Of a stretch of 5,823 bases of DNA, positions 1 to 5,132 are shown piece by piece. Source of the stretch: Roseomonas sp. (GTDB lineage Bacteria; Pseudomonadota; Alphaproteobacteria; Acetobacterales; Acetobacteraceae); contig JADCFR010000182.1 of assembly GCA_020249415.1 (NCBI GenBank), forward strand, positions 1-5,823, written 5' to 3'. Below the pieces are notes generated by a model that did not search any database, was not told where the DNA came from, and worked only from the letters and a program-made list of their open reading frames with translations. The translations under genes were made by a program, and so were the position numbers. The stretch's first letter is position 1. The number at the start of each line of letters is the position of its first letter.

Positions 1-875
1 CGCGGCGCGCAACCCGCGGTCGCCACGCCGACAAACCGCGCAAGCGGCGTCAGCCCATGGCGCTTCGCCGCCGCTTCACTCGCGATGATCAGCGCGCAGG
101 CACCGTCATTCACACCTGAGGCATTGCCCGCCGTCACCGTGCCATCAGCCTTCACCACTGGCTTCAACTTACCGAGTGCCTCCATCGAGGTTTCGCGCGG
201 ATGTTCATCAGCACTCACCACCACCGGATCACCCTTTCGGGAGGGGATGGTGACCGGTACGATTTCCTTCGCCAGCCTGCCATTTTTCTGCGCCGCTGCC
301 GCGCGCGCCTGGGAACGGAGCGCCATGGCGTCCTGATCGTCGCGCGCGATATTGTAATCGGCGGCCACGTTTTCCGCGGTTTCCGGCATGGAATCGGTGC
401 CGTAGCGCTTCTGCATGGCCGGATTCACGAAGCGCCAGCCGATCGTGGTGTCAAAAATCGCATTGCTACGCGAAAAGGCGCTTTCGGCCTTGGGCATCAC
501 GAAAGGCGCGCGCGACATGCTCTCAACGCCGCCCGCAATCATCAATTCAGCTTCGCCGGCGCGAATGGCGCGCGCGGCAATGCCCACCGCATCCATGCCG
601 GAACCGCAAAGCCGGTTCACCGTACTGCCCGGAATGGCTTGCGGCAGGCCGGCCAGCAGCAGCGCCATGCGCGCGACATTGCGGTTATCCTCTCCGGCCT
701 GGTTGGCGCAGCCGAAGATCACATCATCCACTGCCGCCCAATCCACCGAAGCGTGGCGTTCCATCAGCGCCTTAAGCGGCACCGCGCCAAGATCATCCGT
801 GCGCACAGATGAAAGGCTGCCGCCGTAACGGCCAATTGGCGTGCGTAGGGCAGCGCAGATGAAAGCTTCGGGCAT
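1..875 (-). CDS. pcaF: 3-oxoadipyl-CoA thiolase (beta-ketoadipyl-CoA thiolase), 5' part only
   Basis: Cytoplasmic thiolase that cleaves 3-oxoadipyl-CoA with CoA to succinyl-CoA and acetyl-CoA, the last step of the beta-ketoadipate pathway for aromatic compounds. The window holds 291 codons of an expected ~400; the C-terminal part, with the catalytic His and second Cys, lies beyond the left edge. Visible: an N-terminus MPEAFICAALRTPIGRYGG, the block FGCANQAGEDNRNVARM (residues 54-70), the acyl-accepting Cys90 in NRLCGSGMDA, AGGVESMSRAPFVM (114-127), DTTIGWRF, DSMPETAENVA, and TAGNASGVNDGA near 248-259. The GCANQAGEDNRNVARM and DEHPR (223-227) blocks recall PcaF/PaaJ rather than generic acetoacetyl-CoA thiolases. 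The ATG at 875-873 follows a GAGGAAA ribosome site (about 883-889). A CATAAT -10-like box lies at 912-917 on this strand without a good -35. The preceding gene on the strand is the TctC-like gene, with a repeat between. A general acetyl-CoA acetyltransferase is the alternative. Confidence 0.9.
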   Translation of the reverse strand, partial: MPEAFICAALRTPIGRYGGSLSSVRTDDLGAVPLKALMERHASVDWAAVDDVIFGCANQAGEDNRNVARMALLLAGLPQAIPGSTVNRLCGSGMDAVGIAARAIRAGEAELMIAGGVESMSRAPFVMPKAESAFSRSNAIFDTTIGWRFVNPAMQKRYGTDSMPETAENVAADYNIARDDQDAMALRSQARAAAAQKNGRLAKEIVPVTIPSRKGDPVVVSADEHPRETSMEALGKLKPVVKADGTVTAGNASGVNDGACALIIASEAAAKRHGLTPLARFVGVATAGCAP

Positions 876-967
876 GATTTGGTTTCCTCGATCCTGATGG
901 CGCAGCCAAGCATTATGGGTCGCGCGTGATATGCGGCATCATCCCGCAGAACGCTAGTGGTCCGATC

Positions 968-992
968 GCCACTGTCGGTTCCCGACAGCGGC
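968..992. terminator. Strong hairpin inside repeat copy 1; possible factor-independent stop signal
   Basis: GCCACTGTCGG (968-978) pairs with CCGACAGCGGC (982-992) around a 3-nt loop, with one mismatch in the 11-bp stem. Weaker pairing extends it outward (CCGAT/ATCGG with a small internal loop). It lies about 95 nt past the TctC stop and upstream of pcaF on the same strand, so it could weaken read-through from one gene to the other. No T-run follows the stem directly on either strand, so classical intrinsic termination is uncertain. The fold may simply be part of the mobile repeat. Confidence 0.35.
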
Positions 993-1017
993 GTGAATCG
1001 GCCCACCAAATATACGG

Positions 1018-1076
1018 CTAGTGGTGCGGCGGGGCTTTTTGGGCAGGGGATAGGTCAGCATGAATCGCACCACTAG
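1018..1076. repeat. 59-bp inner sub-element with perfect 11-bp inverted ends
   Basis: The 3' part of repeat copy 1 starts CTAGTGGTGCG (1018-1028) and ends CGCACCACTAG (1066-1076), an exact 11-bp terminal inverted repeat. Copy 2 keeps the same arrangement (2711-2770), with its outer CTAG changed to CTGG. It could be an independent miniature element abutting another at a shared CTAG, or the remains of an insertion sequence whose interior was deleted. The sequence does not decide between these. Confidence 0.55.
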
Positions 1077-1084
1077 CTTGCCAA

Positions 1085-2062
1085 TCAGTCGGCGCGGATA
1101 TTCGCCTCCCGCGCGATGCGGGTCCAAGTCTCGCGATCCTTCACCAAGGTCTCACGCACTTCCGCCCCAGGCGCGAAGGCCGGGAAGGTGCCGAAGCCAA
1201 GCAGGGTTTGCGGCAGATCGGTATTCTCCATGGTCCAGCGCATGGCATCTTCCAGGCGCCGCAGAATGGCAGGCGGGGTTGCCGCCGGCGCCGCAAGCGC
1301 CGTCCAGGAGACGAATTCATAGCCCGGCACCCCGGCCTCATCTACCGTGGGCACATCAGGCAGATTGGGGTGGCGCTGACGCGATGTCATGGCAAGCACA
1401 CGGATGCGCCCCGCTTCATGCGCGCCGCGCATCAGCCCATAGCCATCCACCATCATCTGCACGCGCCCGCCCAGCAGATCCTGCAAGGCCGGGCCACTGC
1501 CGCGATAGGGCACATGGACGATATCAACGCCAGTGCGGCGCACCAGAATTTCAAAGGCAAAATGCGGCACGCCGCCCGAACCACCCGAGCCGAAATTCAA
1601 TTCGCCGGGCCGACGACGTGCGATATCCAGCAATTCCTGCAAGCTGCGCGCCGGGAAATCCGCCGGTACGGCGATGGCAAGCGGACCCAGGGTGACACGC
1701 CCAATAAAGGCGAAATCACGCAAGGTATCGAAGCCGGGATTGGGAAACAGCGCTTGCGTCGTGTAATTGCCGACATTGCCAAAGAACAACGTATAGCCAT
1801 CGGCTGGCGATTTCGTGACATGATCCATCGCGATATTGCCGTTATTGCCGCCGCGATTATCAATTGCCACCTGCTGGCCGAGCCTTTGGCTGAGGCGCTG
1901 AAAGGTGGGACGCCCGATCGTATCCACGCCCCCGCCAGGCGGGAAGCCGATCACCACACGGACAGGCCGGCTTGGATATTCGCCTTGCGCGATGGCAGGA
2001 AGCGGCAGCGCAGCGCCAAGCCCGCCGAGCAGGATATTGCGACGATTGACCTTCCCGATCAT
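1085..2062 (-). CDS. Tripartite tricarboxylate transporter-type (Bug/TctC) periplasmic substrate-binding protein
   Basis: Periplasmic receptor of the Bug/TctC family, which captures carboxylic acids and related small molecules, in classical cases for a TctAB membrane carrier. The 325-residue length is normal. Residues 1-25 form a signal peptide with an NRRNILLGG start (a possible twin-arginine signal) and likely cleavage after PAIA. Family blocks follow: YPSRPVRVVIGFPPGGG (29-45), DNRGGNNGNIAMD (68-80), ADGYTL (87-92), HVPYRGSGPALQDLLGG (183-199) and LPDVPTVDEAGVPGYE (234-249). The ATG at 2062-2060 is chosen because a GGAGGAAAA ribosome site (2065-2073) lies directly before it. An in-frame ATG 16 codons earlier (2110) would put charged residues before the signal peptide. 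No tctA or tctB lies nearby, as is usual for Bug proteins, which are often orphans. It shares strand and order with pcaF, so an aromatic or dicarboxylic acid ligand is possible but unproven. Confidence 0.92.
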   Translation of the reverse strand: MIGKVNRRNILLGGLGAALPLPAIAQGEYPSRPVRVVIGFPPGGGVDTIGRPTFQRLSQRLGQQVAIDNRGGNNGNIAMDHVTKSPADGYTLFFGNVGNYTTQALFPNPGFDTLRDFAFIGRVTLGPLAIAVPADFPARSLQELLDIARRRPGELNFGSGGSGGVPHFAFEILVRRTGVDIVHVPYRGSGPALQDLLGGRVQMMVDGYGLMRGAHEAGRIRVLAMTSRQRHPNLPDVPTVDEAGVPGYEFVSWTALAAPAATPPAILRRLEDAMRWTMENTDLPQTLLGFGTFPAFAPGAEVRETLVKDRETWTRIAREANIRAD

Positions 2063-2098
2063 TGTTTTCCTCCGCCAATATTTTTGGTTTTGCGGAAG

Positions 2099-2126
2099 CC
2101 TATGGGGCAACGGGCGAGAGCGTCAA
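2099..2126 (-). promoter_or_regulatory. Candidate sigma-70-type promoter of the TctC-like gene
   Basis: On the minus strand TTGACG (2126-2121) is followed after 16 nt by CATAGG (2104-2099). This would place the transcription start near 2092 and give a leader of about 30 nt that includes the ribosome site. The -35 match is good (five of six to TTGACA) and the -10 is weak (three of six to TATAAT). It is the best-placed candidate but is not demonstrated. Confidence 0.3.
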
Positions 2127-2490
2127 TGAAATTTTTGATGCCGGGCTTGGCCTTGCGCGTGGTGATGGCCGGTAGTCTGAGCGGGTCATGGGCAATGCCC
2201 TCACTCCCACGCCGCCGTTACTCGCCCTTTTCGTTCCGTTATGTCAAATTTCATGGCTGCAGCACGCGGATCGCGCAGCTACGCAGGCCATCACGCCGTT
2301 TCCAGCTATCCTGGATTTACCGCGCCTTCGCACCCCTTGTCGCACACTGCGCGGCAACCGACCATGCCGGCCCCGATCCGCACCGCCTGTTGCAGTTCCA
2401 TCACGCCAGCGCCCCTGCTGGTCAATGCCATCCACCGCGGCGATGCGAACATGTTGCCCAGGAAAGCCGCCGAGTAGGGCAGGACCATGT

Positions 2491-2497
2491 GAGGAGG
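2491..2497 (+). promoter_or_regulatory. Ribosome binding site fixing the TTG start of the small gene
   Basis: GAGGAGG lies 7 nt before the TTG at 2505, an ideal Shine-Dalgarno and spacing. An in-frame TGA at 2490-2492 excludes any further upstream start in this frame, so TTG at 2505 is the only reasonable start. Confidence 0.6.
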
Positions 2498-2504
2498 CAT
2501 CGAC

Positions 2505-2696
2505 TTGGGCGACAAGCAACAAACAAGGGCGAACCTAGGGGAGCCACCATCCATCAGCCTCAGCGACCTTGCTCATCTCCTTACCGTCATCAATCTGGCC
2601 TCGGGCCGAGGCGCGTTTCGCGCGGCCGAGCTCAGCCAGGTTGGCCAGCTATTCGACAGGCTGCGTCGCTTCCTTGCGCTATCGGCCCAGCGCTGA
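2505..2696 (+). CDS. Small hypothetical protein, 63 residues, TTG start
   Basis: I do not recognise a function. The frame runs from TTG to TGA at 2694-2696 behind a strong ribosome site. The product has a polar N-terminal stretch of about 15 residues, then a compact amphipathic segment: ISLSDLAHLLTVINLASGRG followed by AFRAAELSQVGQLFDRLRRF. This looks like a two-helix domain with a conserved-looking SGRGAFRAAEL turn. I recall similar short proteins of the form ISLxDL...RGAF...EL..VG in alphaproteobacteria and some phages, but only as a remembered pattern. No signal peptide or membrane segment is visible. Codon use (agg, cta, cga) differs somewhat from the flanking genes. It diverges from the TctC-like gene, and its stop lies 14 bp before repeat copy 2, which could mark its 3' end. 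Confidence 0.6.
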   Translation: MGDKQQTRANLGEPPSISLSDLAHLLTVINLASGRGAFRAAELSQVGQLFDRLRRFLALSAQR

Positions 2697-2710
2697 TCAC
2701 CGCCGCCAGC

Positions 2711-2834
2711 CTGGTGGTGCGATTCATGCTGACCTATCCCCAGCCCCAAAAAGCCCCCGCGCACCACTAGCCGTTTATTTGTTGGGCCGATTCACGCCGC
2801 TGTCGGGAACCGACAGCGGCGATCGGACCACTAG
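2711..2834. repeat. 124-bp CTAG-bounded hairpin repeat, copy 2 (inverted relative to copy 1)
   Basis: Reverse complement of 954-1076 at about 93% identity. The outer CTAG is intact at 2831-2834 and an inner one at 2767-2770, but the left boundary has decayed to CTGG (2711-2714). Relative to the gene ending at 2696 it has the same orientation as copy 1 has to the TctC gene: in both, the GTGGTGCGATTCATGC end faces the stop codon. The two copies bound a segment of about 1.63 kb that contains the TctC-like gene and the small gene. Short frames crossing both copies produce peptides such as GRFTPLSGTDSGDRTT, which are translations of the repeat and not real proteins. Confidence 0.8.
2796..2820. terminator. 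Perfect 11-bp hairpin inside repeat copy 2
   Basis: GCCGCTGTCGG (2796-2806) and CCGACAGCGGC (2810-2820) form a perfect 11-bp stem with a GAA loop, extended outside by CCGAT/ATCGG. It lies about 100 nt past the stop of the small gene and upstream of the binding-protein operon, so it could insulate the two. No U-tract follows, so a true intrinsic terminator is not assured. Confidence 0.35.
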
Positions 2835-2998
2835 GCCGAGCCGGAAGGTGTTTGAAGGTCGAGCGCCCCGCGTTTTTGAACCACTCCAGACATCTGCATG
2901 CCTTTCAAGGTAATTGGGTTGGTCGCGAGAATCTTGTCTCGAACCCCGACCGCCCATCAAAGAACGGATTGCCAATCCCCCTCCGCTTTGCCAAAAGA
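2835..2998 (+). other. Upstream region of the binding-protein operon, no gene seen
   Basis: About 160 bp between repeat copy 2 and the Pho-box-like site. It contains an inverted repeat CGAGA (2926-2930)/TCTCG (2937-2941), with two competing outer pairings: GGTCG (2921-2925) with CGACC (2947-2951), or GGGTT (2916-2920) with AACCC (2942-2946). No clear -35/-10 pair is visible; TTGCCA occurs at 2969-2974 and 2988-2993 without a matching -10. I see no open frame with a ribosome site. Confidence 0.4.
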
Positions 2999-3016
2999 CT
3001 GTCATAAAAGCGTCAC
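2999..3016 (+). promoter_or_regulatory. Candidate PhoB-binding site (Pho box)
   Basis: CTGTCATAAAAGCGTCAC reads as two 7-bp direct repeats (CTGTCAT and GCGTCAC) separated by AAAA. It matches 16 of 18 positions of the established Pho box CTGTCATAWAWCTGTCAY. It faces the operon and ends 6 nt before the ribosome site of the first binding-protein gene. PhoB is the response regulator of phosphate starvation. A caution: the box is only 21 nt from the start codon, closer than usual for a site that replaces a -35. TACAAT at 3034-3039 is a -10-like hexamer at plausible spacing, but it overlaps the ATG, so transcription from it would start past the assigned start codon. The site may work differently, or the match may be chance. 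Confidence 0.45.
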
Positions 3017-3037
3017 AAACTCGGGAGGAAGCTTACA

Positions 3038-4069
3038 ATGTTCATGAGAAAAATGGCTTTGGCAGCGTTGGCGCTGGGGGGGCTCGGCTTCGGGCAGGCG
3101 GCGCAGGCGCAGGGCTCGCTTAATGTCTATTGCTCGGTCCAGAATGAATGGTGCCAGGCGATTGTCACCAATTTCCAGCGCGATACGGGCATCCGGGTAA
3201 ACATGACGCAGCGCGGTTCGGGCGAAAGCCTGGCCGCCATCCGGGCCGAGGCGCAGAACCCGCGCGCGGATGTCTGGTTTGGTGGCACGGGTGATCCGCA
3301 TCTGGCGGCCGCTGAGGAAAACCTGACCCAGGCCTATGAAAGTGCAAATAATGCGGAGTTGCAGCCCTGGGCGCTGACGCAATGGCGCCAATCCCAACAG
3401 CGCGCGATTGGTGTTTACGCCGGTGCGATCGGCTTTGGCATCAATACGGAATTGCTGGCGCGCAAGAATATTGCGCCGCCCGCCTGCTGGGCGGATTTGC
3501 TGGATGCGCGCTTCAAGGGCGAAATCCAGATGGCCAATCCGAATTCATCGGGCACGGCCTATGTGGTGATTGCCACACTTGTGCAGCTGATGGGTGAGGA
3601 GCCAGCCTTTGATTACCTGCGTCGTCTGCATCCCAATGTGAATGCCTATACGCGTTCCGGCACGGCACCGATCAAGGCGGTCGCGCGCGGCGAAACGGGT
3701 GTTTCGCTTTCCTTCGTGCATGATGCGGTCACGGAACGTAATGCCGGCTTCCCCGTTGCCTATGCAACACCCTGTGAAGGCACGGGTTATGAGATCGGGT
3801 CCATGTCCATCATTCGTGGCGCGCGCAATCTGCCGCAGGCGCGGCGCTTTTATGATTGGGCGCTGACCGCGCCGGCGCAGCAGCTTGGCTTTGATGCGGG
3901 TGGCCAATTGCAAACCCCGTCCAATCGCGCGGCACCGCTACCGCCCAATGCGCCGGACCTTTCGAAAATTCGGCTGATTGACTATGATTTCGCGAAATTC
4001 GGCCAGGCTTCAGAACGCCGCCGGCTGATTGCGCGCTGGGATCGTGACATCGGCGCCCTGCCGCGCTGA
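3038..4069 (+). CDS. AfuA-like (COG1840) ABC transporter periplasmic substrate-binding protein, paralogue 1
   Basis: Periplasmic receptor that delivers a ligand to an ABC importer. Proteins of this type are usually annotated as iron(III)-binding, but relatives bind sugar phosphates (AfuA) or 2-aminoethylphosphonate, so the ligand is open. It is 343 residues: a signal peptide (1-24, cleavage after AQA), then QGSLNVYCSVQNEWCQ (25-40), RGSGESLAAIRAEAQNPRAD (59-78), FGGTGDPH (81-88), a hinge around GVYAGAIGFG (125-134), NPNSSGTAY (167-175), NAYTRSGTAP (202-211), SFVHDA (225-230), MSIIRGARNLPQARRFYDW (256-274) and a C-terminal IDYDFAKFG. Cysteines are C32, C39, C150 and C246; C32/C39 and C150/C246 look like disulfide pairs. 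The tandem tyrosines used by FbpA for ferric iron are not seen. The ATG at 3038 follows GGGAGGAA with 7-nt spacing. It is first in a tandem set of three. Confidence 0.9.
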   Translation: MFMRKMALAALALGGLGFGQAAQAQGSLNVYCSVQNEWCQAIVTNFQRDTGIRVNMTQRGSGESLAAIRAEAQNPRADVWFGGTGDPHLAAAEENLTQAYESANNAELQPWALTQWRQSQQRAIGVYAGAIGFGINTELLARKNIAPPACWADLLDARFKGEIQMANPNSSGTAYVVIATLVQLMGEEPAFDYLRRLHPNVNAYTRSGTAPIKAVARGETGVSLSFVHDAVTERNAGFPVAYATPCEGTGYEIGSMSIIRGARNLPQARRFYDWALTAPAQQLGFDAGGQLQTPSNRAAPLPPNAPDLSKIRLIDYDFAKFGQASERRRLIARWDRDIGALPR

Positions 4070-4088
4070 AGCAACTGGAACGCGCGCC

Positions 4089-5114
4089 ATGAAAACTCGC
4101 CTTCGCCTGCTGGCCGGCTTCGTGGCCCTGGCACTTTCTGCCCTGCCCGCGGCGGCGCAGGGCAGCCTGAACATGCTCTGCGCGCCGGCGGCTGATTGGT
4201 GTGAGGCCGTCGCCGCCGCCTTTCAGCGCGATACCGGCATTCGCGTGGCCATGGCGCGCAAATCCACTGGCGAAATCCTGGCGCAAATCCGCGCCGAGGC
4301 ACAAAACCCGCGCACCGATATCTGGTTTGGCGCATCGGCTGAGGCGCATTTTTCTGCCGCCGAGGGTAATCTGTTGCAGCCCTATACCTCGCCCAATATG
4401 GCGGGGCTGCATGATTGGGCAAAGCGCGTGCATGCCATGGGGGGCGAGCGCTGCGTTGGCGTTTCCTCAGGCGCCATCGGTCTTGCCTGGAACCGCGAAT
4501 TGATGGCGCGCAAGAACCTGCCGCTGCCGCGAAGCTGGGCGGATATGCTGAACCCGGCCTATCGCGGCGAAATCCAATTGCCCAATCCGAATTCTTCCGG
4601 CACCGCCTATACAATCATTGCCGGGCTGATCCAGCTTTGGGATGAGGATCGCGCCTTTGATTATCTAAAGCGCCTCCATCCCAATGTGAATGCCTATACG
4701 CGTTCAGGTGCGGCACCGATGCAGGCTGTATCGCGTGGGGATACCGCGCTTGCGGTCAGCTTCAATATGGAAGTCGCTTCCATGCAGCAGGCGGGGTTTC
4801 CGATTGATCTTGCCTATCCTTCTGAGGGCACGCCTTACGAAGTGGCCTGCATGTCCATCATTCGTGGCGCGCGCAACCTGCCCCAGGCGCGGCGCTTTTA
4901 TGATTGGTATCTGACGCCGGCGGCGATGGATATTGGCCCCAAGGTCAATCAATGGCATGTGCCGGCGCATAAGGATGCAACGCCTGATCCGCGCATCCCG
5001 GACCTCAGCCAGGTGAAGCTCATTGATTATGATTTCGCGGCCTTTGGTGAAAGCAATCGTCGCCGGCAAATCCTGCAGAGATGGGAGAGGGAAATCGGTT
5101 CGCTGCCGCGCTAA
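4089..5114 (+). CDS. AfuA-like (COG1840) ABC transporter periplasmic substrate-binding protein, paralogue 2 (divergent)
   Basis: Second periplasmic receptor of the set, 341 residues, beginning 19 bp after the stop of the first. The signal peptide is residues 1-23 (MKTRLRLLAGF..., cleavage after AAA), and the mature protein starts QGSLN as in its neighbours. Hand alignment of the first ~207 mature residues gives about 56% identity to paralogue 1. Conserved: AQIRAEAQNPR, NPNSSGTAY (166-174), HPNVNAYTRSG and MSIIRGARNLPQARRFYDW. Changed: GGTGDPH became GASAEAH (81-87), VYAGA became VSSGA, ACWADL became RSWADM, SFVHDA became SFNMEV, and PCEG became PSEG. Both C150 and C246 of paralogue 1 are thus serine (149, 245), while new cysteines appear at 122 and 254. 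A different ligand is likely. Its start at 4089 has only a weak GGAA 8 nt upstream, unlike its neighbours, so it may depend on translation of the preceding gene. Confidence 0.9.
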   Translation: MKTRLRLLAGFVALALSALPAAAQGSLNMLCAPAADWCEAVAAAFQRDTGIRVAMARKSTGEILAQIRAEAQNPRTDIWFGASAEAHFSAAEGNLLQPYTSPNMAGLHDWAKRVHAMGGERCVGVSSGAIGLAWNRELMARKNLPLPRSWADMLNPAYRGEIQLPNPNSSGTAYTIIAGLIQLWDEDRAFDYLKRLHPNVNAYTRSGAAPMQAVSRGDTALAVSFNMEVASMQQAGFPIDLAYPSEGTPYEVACMSIIRGARNLPQARRFYDWYLTPAAMDIGPKVNQWHVPAHKDATPDPRIPDLSQVKLIDYDFAAFGESNRRRQILQRWEREIGSLPR

Positions 5115-5132
5115 AAATCCGGGAGGTAAGAA

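Larger units (their letters stand above)
954..1076. repeat. 123-bp CTAG-bounded hairpin repeat, copy 1 (MITE-like)
   Basis: This stretch recurs as the reverse complement at 2711-2834 with about 93% identity by hand alignment (seven mismatches and one indel). It begins CTAGTGGTCCGATC and ends with the complement of CTAGTGGTGCGATTC, so it has imperfect terminal inverted repeats of about 14 bp bounded by CTAG. A third CTAGTGGTGCG sits inside at 1018-1028. It splits the unit into a 5' part with a strong hairpin (968-992) and a 3' part of 59 bp (1018-1076) with its own perfect 11-bp ends. Short size, no coding capacity, terminal inverted repeats and CTAG boundaries fit a miniature element mobilised by an IS630/Tc1-type transposase, which uses TA targets often within CTAG. 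That family assignment is inference. The 1076 end is 8 bp past the TctC stop codon, and the 954 end is 78 bp upstream of the pcaF start. Confidence 0.8.
2063..2504. other. Divergent intergenic region with no convincing gene
   Basis: This stretch separates the TctC-like gene (reading left) from the small TTG-initiated gene (reading right). It holds the TctC ribosome site and candidate promoter at its left end and the ribosome site of the small gene at its right end. Open frames of about 80-115 codons exist on both strands (for example plus 2241-2477 and minus 2306-2554). They overlap one another, lack good ribosome sites, are rich in Arg, Pro, Cys or Ser, and resemble no family I recognise. 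It may hold degraded coding sequence; I see no RNA gene or repeat array. Confidence 0.5.

Noticed and set aside
764..1009. Minus-strand frame of 81 codons starting MVGRFTPLSGTDSGD
   Set aside because: Its start lies in repeat copy 1 and the rest runs out of frame through the pcaF start; the same peptide arises from repeat copy 2. It is a translation of the repeat.
2306..2554. Minus-strand frame of 82 codons with a fairly protein-like C-terminal part
   Set aside because: No proper ribosome site, overlap with the better-supported TTG gene on the other strand, and no recognisable family. It could be a decayed remnant but cannot be supported.
1208..2770. Long plus-strand open frame of 520 codons across the TctC gene
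   Set aside because: It is antisense to a convincing TctC-family gene, has an implausible Arg/His/Ala-rich composition, no ribosome site, and ends inside the repeat. It is a shadow of GC-rich coding DNA.
2916..2951. Possible tRNA T-arm on the minus strand (GGGGTTCGAGA)
   Set aside because: The GGTTCGA-like string is not flanked by a matching T-stem, acceptor stem or anticodon arm, so it is not a tRNA.
2831..2956. Minus-strand peptide ending LKGMQMSGVVQKRGALDLQT..., with its TAG stop formed by the repeat's CTAG
   Set aside because: It reads protein-like, and a gene truncated by the repeat insertion is conceivable. But an in-frame TGA lies at 2959-2957, there is no ribosome site or good start, and no family is recognised.
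3810..4614. Long minus-strand frames across the receptor genes
   Set aside because: They are antisense to strongly conserved coding sequence, rich in Arg and Ala, and recur at equivalent places in all three paralogues as expected for shadows.
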